From: Serinicoccus chungangensis
GTDB lineage: Bacteria > Actinomycetota > Actinomycetes > Actinomycetales > Dermatophilaceae
DNA: 64,000 nt
Assembly: GCF_001483745.1 (NCBI RefSeq)
Contig: NZ_LQBL01000033.1
Location: 83,182-147,181, forward strand
Direction of reading: 5' to 3'
Of this stretch, positions 26,634 through 34,255 are shown piece by piece (position 1 is the first letter of the stretch; each line of letters starts with the position of its first letter). A program made the translations under genes and the position numbers. The notes below the pieces were generated by a model, which worked only from the letters and a program-made list of their open reading frames with translations, was not told where the DNA came from and did not search any database.

Positions 26634-26726
26634 ATGACCGCTCTGTCCCAGGTTTTCCGCAGCAGCACCCACGTGATCCTCGAGATCGGTCGCGCGTGGC
26701 GCCCGATCGAGCACATCCGCGGCTGA
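26634..26726 (+). CDS. 30-residue microprotein, copy 1
   Basis: ATG to TGA, 30 codons, with AAAGG 8 bases before the ATG. The peptide begins MTALSQVFRSSTHVILEIGR and ends AWRPIEHIRG: basic, one Trp, no Cys, no signal peptide, and a possible amphipathic helix in the middle. A perfect terminator hairpin follows 15 bases after the stop, so it is monocistronic. A second copy with 28 of 30 residues identical lies 344 bases downstream with its own signals. The dyad, promoter, ribosome binding site and terminator together make a real gene very likely. Function unknown; no known family recognised. Confidence 0.8.
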   Translation: MTALSQVFRSSTHVILEIGRAWRPIEHIRG

Positions 26727-26741
26727 CCCCACACCTCGTGG

Positions 26742-26778
26742 AAGCCGCCCCCGGGGACCCTCCCCGGGGGCGGCTTTT
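26742..26778 (+). terminator. Rho-independent terminator of microprotein gene 1
   Basis: A 16-bp perfect stem (AAGCCGCCCCCGGGGA paired with its complement at 26761-26776) with a CCC loop, ending in TTTT. Confidence 0.9.
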
Positions 26779-26881
26779 CCCATCCCTCCGCGGATCCGTG
26801 CCGATGTCCGCCGGGCACCTCGCGAGGACGTGGACCCGACGGTAGGCCCTGCTCGGCGCCCCCAGAGACCATCAAGAAAAA

Positions 26882-26938
26882 CTTACTGGTATCCGTAAGC
26901 AACGTCCGTTTGTGCTAAAGCAAGAATGGTGTCAGACT
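26882..26938 (+). promoter_or_regulatory. LysR dyad copy 2 and promoter of microprotein gene 2
   Basis: CTTACTGGTATCCGTAAG at 26882-26899 (CTTAC/GTAAG arms), then TTGTGC at 26910-26915, 17 bases, and CAGACT at 26933-26938. The distance from dyad to ATG (79 bases) equals that in copy 1. Here no gene lies on the other side, so the dyad serves only the microprotein gene. Confidence 0.65.
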
Positions 26939-26977
26939 AGAACCTGTCAGACCCCGACACGAAGAAAGGTGGCCACC

Positions 26978-27070
26978 ATGACCGCTCTGTCCAAGGCTTT
27001 CCGCAGCAGCACCCACGTGATCCTCGAGATCGGTCGCGCGTGGCGCCCGATCGAGCACATCCGCGGCTGA
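26978..27070 (+). CDS. 30-residue microprotein, copy 2
   Basis: ATG to TGA, 30 codons, with AAAGG 8 bases upstream. The sequence is identical to copy 1 except Lys for Gln at residue 6 and Ala for Val at residue 7; codons 8-30 are identical at the DNA level. Flanking intergenic DNA has diverged more than the coding part, which suggests selection on the peptide or recent conversion. A terminator follows at 27084. It probably shares LysR control with copy 1. Function unknown. Confidence 0.8.
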   Translation: MTALSKAFRSSTHVILEIGRAWRPIEHIRG

Positions 27071-27083
27071 CCCGACGCCCTCC

Positions 27084-27120
27084 GAAGCCGCCCCCGGGAC
27101 CTCGTCCCGGGGGCGGCTTC
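27084..27120 (+). terminator. Terminator of microprotein gene 2
   Basis: A 17-bp perfect stem with a CTC loop (GAAGCCGCCCCCGGGAC and its complement). The lower stem GAAGCCGCCCCCGGG is shared with copy 1, while the loop and upper bases differ. The T-run is only two bases. Confidence 0.85.
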
Positions 27121-27181
27121 TGCGTGCGTGGCCTGCTCTCTCGCCCGCACCCTCGACCCCGCCCCGGTCTAGGCTGACCCG

Positions 27182-28003
27182 ATGCCCTTGACGACCGCCC
27201 AGCAGGGCCTGCTCGACGCCTGGCTGCCCGGGCACACGGTCCTCGACGACCACTCGTGGGGCCTGGTCAGCAGGACCGTGCTCCGGGTGCGGCACCGCGG
27301 GAGGGACCTGACCGTCAAGGCCAGCTCCCCCGACGACCACCACCTCGCGAGAGAGGTGGCCGCCCACCGCGAGCTCACCGCCCCCCTCCTGCCGGACCGC
27401 GCGCCGAGGCTGGTCGAGGCCGATCTCCACGCGCACCTCCTGGTGACGACGTGGCTGCCGGGGGAGCTCGTGCAGGGGACGGCCGCCGAGCAGGACCCGG
27501 AGAGCTACCGCCAGGCCGGGCTGCTCCTGCGCCGCCTGCACGGACAGTCCTCCCGCCGCGACGACGACTGGCTGGAGGAGCAGCGGGCCCGCACGCGTCG
27601 CTGGCTCACCCGGCCCCACCGCATCCCCCGGGCCCGCGTCGACCGCGTCGAACGACGCCTCACCCGCTGGCCGGTCGGCCCGGTGAGGCTCACCCCGACC
27701 CACGGGGACTTCCACCCCCGCAACTGGGTCGTGGACCGCGGCACGGTGTCGGTCATCGACTTCGGCCGGGCGCAGTGGCGACCCGCCGCCACGGACCTGG
27801 CCCGGATGGAGCCCCGGCAGTGGCGCGACGACCCCCGCCTCGAGGCCGCGTTCCTCGACGGCTACGGCGCGGACCCCCGCCCGGCGTGGTGGCGTGACCT
27901 CCTGCTCGCCGAGGCGGTGGGCACCGCGGTGTGGGCCTACCAGGTCGGGGACGAGGCCTTCGAGCAGGAAGGACTGCAGCAGCTCGCCGAGCTCACGGCC
28001 TGA
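27182..28003 (+). CDS. APH-fold phosphotransferase
   Basis: 273 residues of the aminoglycoside phosphotransferase/choline kinase fold. The catalytic loop is HGDFHPRNWVV near residue 178 and the metal-binding Asp is in VSVIDFGRA. TVKASS supplies the ATP-binding Lys region. The substrate is unknown. TAGGCT at 27170-27175 lies 6 bases before the ATG (leaderless pattern), so it is transcribed separately from the microprotein genes despite lying 62 bases after the second terminator. Confidence 0.8.
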   Translation: MPLTTAQQGLLDAWLPGHTVLDDHSWGLVSRTVLRVRHRGRDLTVKASSPDDHHLAREVAAHRELTAPLLPDRAPRLVEADLHAHLLVTTWLPGELVQGTAAEQDPESYRQAGLLLRRLHGQSSRRDDDWLEEQRARTRRWLTRPHRIPRARVDRVERRLTRWPVGPVRLTPTHGDFHPRNWVVDRGTVSVIDFGRAQWRPAATDLARMEPRQWRDDPRLEAAFLDGYGADPRPAWWRDLLLAEAVGTAVWAYQVGDEAFEQEGLQQLAELTA

Positions 28004-28016
28004 CGAGGCGCGTGGT

Positions 28017-28727
28017 TCAGCCGCAGGCGGCCTCCTCCAGCGCGGCCAGGCCGGCCAGGTCGGCGTCGGTGAACTCGTCCTGCCCCGAGTTCTCGGCGGC
28101 CATGAGCGCATCCGCGTCGTCGGAGTGACCGAGCCCGAGGACGTGCACGAGCTCGTGGACCAGGACGGTCTCCTCGTCCAGCCCGCCCAGCCAGCCGCCC
28201 GGCATGTCGGTGTCGAGCACGACCATGCCGCCGACCGAGCGGGCGTCGCCACCCGGGCCCACGACGTAGGACGCCCCTCCCAGGCCGGCTGTCGGGCCGG
28301 CGAGCTCGGACACCTCCTCCTCGTCCGCCCACCCGATGAGCACCGGACCGCGCTGGCGGCCCTGGAACTCGCGGTCGTCGGTCTCGCCGGTCACCACGAA
28401 GGTGAAGCCGCTGGCCTCGTTGACCCGCTGGACGGCGGTGGCGACGAGGTCGGCATACCCCTCCGGCGCCCCCTGCGGGTTGACCTCGACCTCGATGCGG
28501 GCGGCGCACCCCCAGGTCACCGGCCGGCCGCCATCGCTGACCTGCATGAAGGTGTAGCCCTCACCTCCCGAACCGGCGACCCCGGCGGAGCGCTCGGAGT
28601 AGACCGTCCGTCGGACGTTGCCGAGGTCGAGGCCGGGCGAGAGGTAGACCACCATGCTGATGACCAGACCCAGGACGAGCAACAGGCTGAGGATGCTCGT
28701 GCACCCTCCGCCACGTCGCTCGTCCAT
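28017..28727 (-). CDS. Membrane-anchored metzincin-type metalloprotease
   Basis: A 236-residue protein with one N-terminal membrane segment (residues 11-28) and an extracellular catalytic domain. The zinc motif HELVHVLGLGHSDD (HExxHxxGxxH) lies near residue 190, and ALMAAEN shortly after is the probable Met-turn, placing it among matrixin-like (M10-type) peptidases. There is no propeptide cysteine switch. CAGACT at 28734-28739 lies 6 bases before the ATG (leaderless pattern). The substrate is unknown; a cell-surface role is inferred from the anchor. Confidence 0.82.
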   Translation of the reverse strand: MDERRGGGCTSILSLLLVLGLVISMVVYLSPGLDLGNVRRTVYSERSAGVAGSGGEGYTFMQVSDGGRPVTWGCAARIEVEVNPQGAPEGYADLVATAVQRVNEASGFTFVVTGETDDREFQGRQRGPVLIGWADEEEVSELAGPTAGLGGASYVVGPGGDARSVGGMVVLDTDMPGGWLGGLDEETVLVHELVHVLGLGHSDDADALMAAENSGQDEFTDADLAGLAALEEAACG

Positions 28728-28757
28728 GCGTCCAGTCTGCTCCGCGTGGCTGGGCGA

Positions 28758-29405
28758 CTACTGACCCAGTCCGGCGAGCAGGTCCTCGAAGTCCGTGACG
28801 TCCTGCCCGACCCGCGCCCCGGAGCGACCGGACGCGGGGTCAGACCCCAGCCCGCCGACGCCCGCGGCGACGACCGCCGTCGCCAGCTCCCCGGCGGCGC
28901 GGGAGATCCGCTCCCCCAGCTCGCCGGACCCGGCACCGCCGAAGTCGTCGGTCGCGGCGAAGACCCCGGTCGGCACCACCGCGGCGCGCAGGTAGGCGAA
29001 CAGCGGGCGCAGCGCGTGGTCGAGCACGAGCTGGTGGCGGGCCGTGCCGGCCGTCGCGGCGACCAGCACCGGGGTGCCCGCGACCGCGTCCGGGTCGAGC
29101 ACGTCGACGAACATCTTGAACAGCCCGGAGTAGCTCGCGGCGAAGACGGGGCTGACCGCCACGATGGCGTCCGCGCCGGACACGAGCTCGCGCGCCGCCT
29201 CCACGGCCGGCGTCGGCACGCCGCCCGTGGTCATGGTGGTGGCCAGGTCGTGGGCCAGCTCGCGCAGCTCGACCACCTCGACGGTCGCGGCCTCGCCGCG
29301 CGCGCTCACCTGGGTGACGACGGCGTCGGCGAGCCGGTCGGCCAGGAGCCGGGTCGAGCTGGGCTGCGAGAGCCCTGCGGTGAGGACGACGATGCGGCGG
29401 GTCAT
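28758..29405 (-). CDS. NADPH-dependent FMN reductase (CE1759 type)
   Basis: 215 residues, flavodoxin-like fold. Visible features are VVLTAGLSQPSSTRLLADRL (phosphate-binding loop), VSPVFAASYSGLFKMFVD and LVAATAGTARHQ, matching the CE1759 reductase family. It would supply reduced FMN to the luciferase-like monooxygenase encoded 32 bases upstream. These two families are normally found as an adjacent pair in actinobacteria. AGGGAG lies 6 bases before the ATG. Confidence 0.88.
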   Translation of the reverse strand: MTRRIVVLTAGLSQPSSTRLLADRLADAVVTQVSARGEAATVEVVELRELAHDLATTMTTGGVPTPAVEAARELVSGADAIVAVSPVFAASYSGLFKMFVDVLDPDAVAGTPVLVAATAGTARHQLVLDHALRPLFAYLRAAVVPTGVFAATDDFGGAGSGELGERISRAAGELATAVVAAGVGGLGSDPASGRSGARVGQDVTDFEDLLAGLGQ

Positions 29406-29437
29406 GGCGTGCTCCCTTCGGTATGCCGTGCGGCGGG

Positions 29438-30571
29438 TCAGGCGGAGGCGCCGACCGCGGCGCCCCGGGCCGGGGCCACGAGGTGGTGCCGGGCGTCCGG
29501 GCCCTGCGCCACCAGCGAGGCGTGGGTGGGCGGGTCGCTCGGCACGTGGGCCGGCCGACGCGCCTCGAACTCGCGGCGCAGCACCGGCACGACCTCGCGG
29601 CCCAGGATCTCGATCTGCTCCAGGACGACGTCCTGGGGCAGCCCGGCGTGGTCGATGAGGAAGAGCTGGCGCTGGTAGTCACCCACCGCGTCGGCGAAGC
29701 CGAGCGTGCGCTCGATGACCATCTCGGGGGTCCCGACCGTCAGCGGCGTCATCCGGCTGAACTCCTCCAGGCTCGGGCCGTGGCCGTAGACCGGGGCCAC
29801 GTCGAAGTAGGGCCGGAAGGTCCGCTTGGCCTCGGCCTCGCTGCCGGCGATGAAGGCCTGGCCGCCGAGGCCGACGACGGCCTGGTCGGCCGACCCGTGG
29901 CCGTAGTGCTCGAAGCGGCGACGGTAGAGGCCGACCATCTGGGCGGTGTGCTCGATGTTCCAGAAGATGTTGTTGTGGAAGAAGCCGTCGCCGTAGTAGG
30001 CGGCCTGCTCGGCGATCTCGGTCGACCGGATCGAGCCGTGCCAGACGAACGGCGGCGTGCCCTCCAGCGGGCGCGGCGTGGCGGTGAACCCCTGCAGCGG
30101 GGTGCGGAACTTCCCCTGCCAGTCCACGACCTCCTCGCGCCAGAGGCGGCGCAGCAGGTGGTAGTTCTCGATCGCCAGCGGCACGCCCTGGCGGATGTCC
30201 TTGCCGAACCACGGGTAGACCGGGCCGGTGTTGCCGCGGCCCATCATGAGGTCGACGCGCCCCCCGGAGAGGTGCTGCAGGAAGGCGTAGTCCTCCGCGA
30301 TCCGCACCGGGTCGGTCGTGGTGATGAGGGTCGTCGCCGTGGACAGCTGCAGCCGCTCCGTCTGGGCGGCGATGTAGGCGAGATGGGTCGTCGGCGCCGA
30401 GGAGATGAACGGCGGGTTGTGGTGCTGCCCGCTGGCGAAGACGTCCAGCCCGACCTCCTCCGACTTGAGGGCGTACGACGTCATCGCGGCGATGCGCTCG
30501 CCGTCCGTCGGCACGCGACCGGTCGTGGGGTCCGGCGTGATGTCGCCGACGCTGAAGATCCCGAACTGCAC
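29438..30571 (-). CDS. Luciferase-like flavin monooxygenase (CE1758 type)
   Basis: 377 residues from the preferred GTG (MQFGIFSVGDITPDP). TIM-barrel features include GQHHNPPF, TTLITTTDPVRIAED, GRGNTGPVYPWFG and YGDGFF. It belongs to the CE1758 family, the oxygenase half of a two-component system with the reductase downstream; the substrate is unknown. The GTG at 30580 abuts AGGAGG directly, so the GTG at 30571, 9 bases after it, is the better start. An inverted repeat over its promoter (30593-30606) suggests regulated expression. Confidence 0.88.
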   Translation of the reverse strand: MQFGIFSVGDITPDPTTGRVPTDGERIAAMTSYALKSEEVGLDVFASGQHHNPPFISSAPTTHLAYIAAQTERLQLSTATTLITTTDPVRIAEDYAFLQHLSGGRVDLMMGRGNTGPVYPWFGKDIRQGVPLAIENYHLLRRLWREEVVDWQGKFRTPLQGFTATPRPLEGTPPFVWHGSIRSTEIAEQAAYYGDGFFHNNIFWNIEHTAQMVGLYRRRFEHYGHGSADQAVVGLGGQAFIAGSEAEAKRTFRPYFDVAPVYGHGPSLEEFSRMTPLTVGTPEMVIERTLGFADAVGDYQRQLFLIDHAGLPQDVVLEQIEILGREVVPVLRREFEARRPAHVPSDPPTHASLVAQGPDARHHLVAPARGAAVGASA

Positions 30572-30592
30572 CTGACTCACCCTCCTGGGGTC

Positions 30593-30606
30593 GTTGATGT
30601 ATCAAC
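30593..30606. promoter_or_regulatory. Operator-like palindrome at the monooxygenase promoter
   Basis: GTTGATGTATCAAC: perfect 6+6 inverted repeat around GT, A+T-rich. It touches TATAGT (30605-30610, minus strand), the likely -10 of the monooxygenase gene, so a dimeric repressor bound here would block transcription. No regulator gene adjoins it; a MarR- or TetR-class factor encoded elsewhere is possible. Confidence 0.6.
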
Positions 30607-30725
30607 TATACCAACGCGCCCCGGGCCGAGATATTCCCCGCCCCCCGACGGGGGTGGTCACCCGGACCCCCACGGCATACCCTGGCCGGGACGCGACGAC
30701 GACGTGGCGTCAGGAGGAGGGGTTC

Positions 30726-32057
30726 ATGGCGACGGTCCAGTCCGAGACCGACCGGCGGGAGGCTCCCCTGGTGGCCCGCCACCTCCGGGTGCCGTTCGTG
30801 CTGCTCATCCTGTGCTTCGCCGCCTGGGGCATGGCGGCGAACCTCACCGACATCCTCGTCGGCGTCTTCCGCGGCATCTTCGACATGTCGAACTTCCAGT
30901 CCTCGCTGGTGCAGTTCGCCTACTACGGGGCCTACTTCCTGCTCGCCATCCCGGCGGCCGTCATCAACTCCCGCTTCGGGTTCAAGACCGGCGTCCTCGT
31001 CGGGCTCGGCCTGGCAGCGGTCGGAGGCTTCCTCTTCATCCCCGCCAGCCAGATGCTCGCCTACGGCATGTTCCTGCTGGCGCTCTTCGTGCTGGCGGCC
31101 GGCCTGTCGATCCTGGAGACCTCGGCCAACCCCTTCGTCATCGCGATGGGCGACGAGGCGAGCGCGACCCAGCGGCTCAACCTGGCCCAGTCCTTCAACC
31201 CGGTCGGGGCCAACCTGGGCGTGCTCATGGGCGCGGTGCTCATCCTGCCCAACCTCACGCCCGAGGAGAGCAAGACCATCATGAGCGAGGGCGAGCTCCT
31301 CGCCGCCCAGGAGGCCGACCTCTTCCAGGTCCTGCGCCCCTACGTCTTCATCGCGAGCGTCCTCGTCCTCATCTGGCTGCTCATCGCGTTCCGCAAGATG
31401 CACCTGCCGACCGAGCCGGAGGCGGTGGATCTCACCGAGGGCGGTGGCGGCACCTTCGCCCGGCTGTGGGCCAACCGGTACTACCGCTTCGGGGTGGTGG
31501 CGCAGTTCTTCAACGTCGCGGCGCAGACCTGCACGTGGACCTTCACCATCCTCTACGCCCAGGACGTCGTCGGGCTGAGCCAGGAGGCGGCCGGGTGGTG
31601 GCTGCAGGCGAGCCTCGTCATCTTCCTCGTCTCGCGCTTCGTCATGACGTGGCTGCTCGGGATCTTCCGCCCGGCCAAGCTGCTGCTCGTCATGGCGCTC
31701 TTCGGCGCAGCCTGCTGCCTGACCTCGATGTTCGTCCTCAACATCGTCGGGCTGGTCGCCGTCGTCATGATCTCGGCGGGGCTCTCCCTCATGTTCCCCA
31801 CCATCTACGGCATGGCCCTGCAGGGTCTGGGTCCGGACGCGAAGTTCGGCTCGGCGGGACTGGTCATGGCCATCCTCGGCGGGGCGCTCATCCCGATGGT
31901 GCACGCGGCCGTCATGGACGTCTCGAGCTCCGCGCTCGGGTATGCCGTCCCCGGTGTCTGCCTGCTCGTCGTGGCCGCCTACGCGATGTTCGACCTGCGG
32001 ACGGACCGACCCGGTCCGGGGGCCCCGGCCGCCCACGAGGCGGAGGCGCGGTCATGA
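30726..32057 (+). CDS. FucP-type sugar:H+ symporter (MFS)
   Basis: 443 residues with 12 predicted membrane segments. FAAWGMAANLTDILVGVFRGIF, ETSANPFVIAMG and RLNLAQSFNPVGANLG are signatures of the L-fucose permease (FHS) family, including the ETSANP motif (the first is shown in part). Probable substrates are fucose or related sugars. AGGAGGAGGGG lies 3 bases before the ATG. TACCCT near 30681 is a likely -10. It overlaps the downstream binding lipoprotein by 4 bases (ATGA). Confidence 0.88.
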   Translation: MATVQSETDRREAPLVARHLRVPFVLLILCFAAWGMAANLTDILVGVFRGIFDMSNFQSSLVQFAYYGAYFLLAIPAAVINSRFGFKTGVLVGLGLAAVGGFLFIPASQMLAYGMFLLALFVLAAGLSILETSANPFVIAMGDEASATQRLNLAQSFNPVGANLGVLMGAVLILPNLTPEESKTIMSEGELLAAQEADLFQVLRPYVFIASVLVLIWLLIAFRKMHLPTEPEAVDLTEGGGGTFARLWANRYYRFGVVAQFFNVAAQTCTWTFTILYAQDVVGLSQEAAGWWLQASLVIFLVSRFVMTWLLGIFRPAKLLLVMALFGAACCLTSMFVLNIVGLVAVVMISAGLSLMFPTIYGMALQGLGPDAKFGSAGLVMAILGGALIPMVHAAVMDVSSSALGYAVPGVCLLVVAAYAMFDLRTDRPGPGAPAAHEAEARS

Positions 32058-33064
32058 GGGCGCGGCGGGGCGCACACCCCTGGGTCACCGGCGTCGCCGG
32101 CACCCTGCTGGTCGCCGTCGTCGCCGGGTGCTCCCCCGGTGGGCAGGAGGAGGCCGTGACGGTCGGCCTCATCACCAAGCAGGAGGAGAACCCCTACTGG
32201 GTCGAGATGCGCGAGGTCGCGCAGGAGACCGCCGACGACCTCGACGTCGAGCTGCTCACCGCGACCGGCACCAGCGACACGGACGTCGCCTCGCAGGAGG
32301 CGGCCCTGGACGACATGGTCGAGCAGGGCGTCGACGGGATCCTCCTCGCCCCCACCGATGCCGCAGCGCTGGAGGGAGCCATCGCCCGGGCGCAGGAGGC
32401 GGGGGTGCGGGTCATCGCGGTCGACACGCCGACCGATCCCCCGGAGCTGGTGCAGGCGACCTTCGCCACCGACAACGAGCGCGCCGGCGAGCTGATCGGG
32501 CGTTATGCCGCGGCGAAGGTCGAGGAGCTGGGGCTCGAGCCGCAGGTGGCGACGCTCGATCTCACACCCGGGGTCAGCACCGGCGAGCAGCGCCGTGCCG
32601 GGTTCCTCAGCGGCTTCGGGGCCGAGGAGGGTGACGAGGCGGTCGTCGCCTCGGTGGACACCGAGGGTGACCGGGACAACGCGGCCGTCGCGATGACGCA
32701 GGTCCTCACCGACCACCCGGACGTCAACGTGGTCTACACGGTGAACGAGCCGGCGGCGCTGGGTGCGCTCGCCGCGCTGCAGGACGCGGGCGCCGACCTC
32801 GACGAGATCGTGCTGGTGTCGGTGGACGGCGGGTGCGCCGCCATGCGCGAGGGCGTGCGGCCGGGACTCATCGACGCGACGGCGATGCAGTACCCGCAGA
32901 ACATGGCGCGGGAGGGCGTGCGGGCGATCGCCCGGGCGGTGCGGGAGGGGCAGGAGCCGACCGGCTACCTCGACACCGGGACGCTGCTGGTGAGCGACGC
33001 CCCGGTGGAGGGGGTCGAGTCCCGCCGGGTGGAGTTCGGGGTGCGGACCTGCTGGGGGTCCTGA
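32054..33064 (+). CDS. Ribose-type sugar-binding lipoprotein without an ABC transporter
   Basis: 336 residues. An N-terminal signal with lipobox VVAGC (Cys near 26) anchors it outside the membrane. The rest is a periplasmic binding protein type I (RbsB-like) domain: VGLITKQEENPYWVEM, VDGILLAPTDAAALEGAI, ATFATDNERAGELIG. Its start overlaps the fucP-type stop, so the two are co-translated. No ABC permease or ATPase is present nearby, which is odd: either it hands sugar to an ABC system encoded elsewhere or it acts with the symporter as a scavenger or sensor. Confidence 0.85.
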   Translation: MRARRGAHPWVTGVAGTLLVAVVAGCSPGGQEEAVTVGLITKQEENPYWVEMREVAQETADDLDVELLTATGTSDTDVASQEAALDDMVEQGVDGILLAPTDAAALEGAIARAQEAGVRVIAVDTPTDPPELVQATFATDNERAGELIGRYAAAKVEELGLEPQVATLDLTPGVSTGEQRRAGFLSGFGAEEGDEAVVASVDTEGDRDNAAVAMTQVLTDHPDVNVVYTVNEPAALGALAALQDAGADLDEIVLVSVDGGCAAMREGVRPGLIDATAMQYPQNMAREGVRAIARAVREGQEPTGYLDTGTLLVSDAPVEGVESRRVEFGVRTCWGS

Positions 33065-33213
33065 GGGATCAGCGGGTGGCGCGGTGGGTGGCCGTGGGCC
33101 ACGCCACGACGGCGGCGCTGCGCGTCGCGGGGAGGGAGCGGATGTCGTGCTGGGCACGACCGATCATGAGAGAGAGCAAGAACTTGGCCATGCAGCCTAC
33201 GATCCTCCGCGCC

Positions 33214-33225
33214 GACGTATACGTC
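33214..33225. promoter_or_regulatory. Palindrome upstream of the LysR gene
   Basis: GACGTATACGTC is a perfect 12-bp palindrome, 31 bases upstream of the TAGCGT -10 of the lysR gene at 33269. It could be the autoregulatory site. Part of a 204-base gap after the binding lipoprotein that otherwise holds only this promoter. Confidence 0.45.
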
Positions 33226-33268
33226 CAATGTCTGTCAAGAGGTCGATCCATGCGCTAGCGTCATGGAT

Positions 33269-34201
33269 GTGGAGATCGACACCCTGCGCTGGTTCCAGCT
33301 GGTCGCCGACGGGGTGACCGTCACCGAGGTCAGCGACCTCGAGCAGGTCTCCCAACCGGCCGTCTCCCGGGCCCTGGCCCGGCTGGAGCGGGAGATCGGC
33401 ACGCCGCTGCTGCGCCGGGAGGGCCGCGTGCTGCGGATGACCCATGCGGGCACCGTCTTCAAGCGGCACGTGGACGCCGTGCTGCACGAGCTGGACGACG
33501 GCGTCGCCGCCGTGCAGCAGCTCCTGGACCCGGAGACGGGCACGGTGAGCGTGGCCTTCCAGCCCTCGCTGGGCACCTGGCTGGTCCCTGACCTCGTCAC
33601 CAGCTTCCGCAGCCGTCACCCCGAGGTCCGGCTCGACCTGCGCACCAAGGAGGACGAGACGGTGCCCGCGGTCGGGCCGCGCAGCGGGGTCGACCTCGAG
33701 CTGTCCACGCTGCGCCCGCACCAGGGTGAGGACCAGCCGCGGTGGCGCGCGCTGGTCGCCGAGCCGATGCGGCTGCTCGTCGGTCCGGGGCACCGGCTGG
33801 TCGGCCGGTCCCGGACCGCGCTCGCGGAGGTCGCCGAGGACCCGTTCGTCGTCATGACCCCCACGTCGGTCCTGCGCCGGCACACGACGCAGCTGTGCGC
33901 GGAGGCCGGCTTCACGCCCGAGGTGTCCTTCGTGGCCGCCGACCTCCCCACGCTGCGGGGGTATGTCGCCGCCGACCTCGGGGTGGCCGTCGCGCCGACC
34001 CTGTGGGGAGGGTCGGTGGCCACGCCCGTGCGCGGGCTGCACGTCCTGGCGCTCACCGACGTCGGCGCCACCCGCGACGTCGGCCTGTCCTGGGCTCCGG
34101 GGCGCCGGCTGCTGCCGGCCGCCGAGCTCTTCCGCGACCACGTCCTGGAGCGCGCCCGCTCCGGGCTTCTGCCCACCCCGGTGCCGCCGACGGAGGTGTG
34201 A
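33269..34201 (+). CDS. LysR-type regulator
   Basis: 310 residues. N-terminal HTH: VTEVSDLEQVSQPAVSRALA with the recognition helix SQPAVSRALARLE; effector domain from GTVSVAFQPSLGTWLVPDL. A GTG start at 33269 (MEIDTLRWF) is preferred to ATG 33263 because TAGCGT at 33256-33261 lies exactly 7 bases before it, while ATG 33263 is 1 base after the hexamer. TGTCAA 17 bases before TAGCGT is a plausible -35. It follows the sugar operon but may regulate something else; the target is unknown. Confidence 0.88.
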   Translation: MEIDTLRWFQLVADGVTVTEVSDLEQVSQPAVSRALARLEREIGTPLLRREGRVLRMTHAGTVFKRHVDAVLHELDDGVAAVQQLLDPETGTVSVAFQPSLGTWLVPDLVTSFRSRHPEVRLDLRTKEDETVPAVGPRSGVDLELSTLRPHQGEDQPRWRALVAEPMRLLVGPGHRLVGRSRTALAEVAEDPFVVMTPTSVLRRHTTQLCAEAGFTPEVSFVAADLPTLRGYVAADLGVAVAPTLWGGSVATPVRGLHVLALTDVGATRDVGLSWAPGRRLLPAAELFRDHVLERARSGLLPTPVPPTEV

Positions 34202-34225
34202 GCCCGCCGAACCACCGGCCGGCGC

Positions 34226-34250
34226 ACCCCGGCCGGCCGACGGCCGGGGT
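34226..34250. terminator. Bidirectional terminator hairpin
   Basis: A 10-bp perfect stem (ACCCCGGCCG / CGGCCGGGGT) with a 5-base loop in the 54-base gap between the convergent lysR and SDR genes. Confidence 0.6.
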
Positions 34251-34255
34251 CGTGC

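Noticed and set aside
26634-27070. The 30-codon ORFs as attenuator leader peptides
   Set aside because: Each is followed by its own terminator and the next gene has a separate promoter. There is no run of one amino acid and no alternative hairpin leading into a structural gene.
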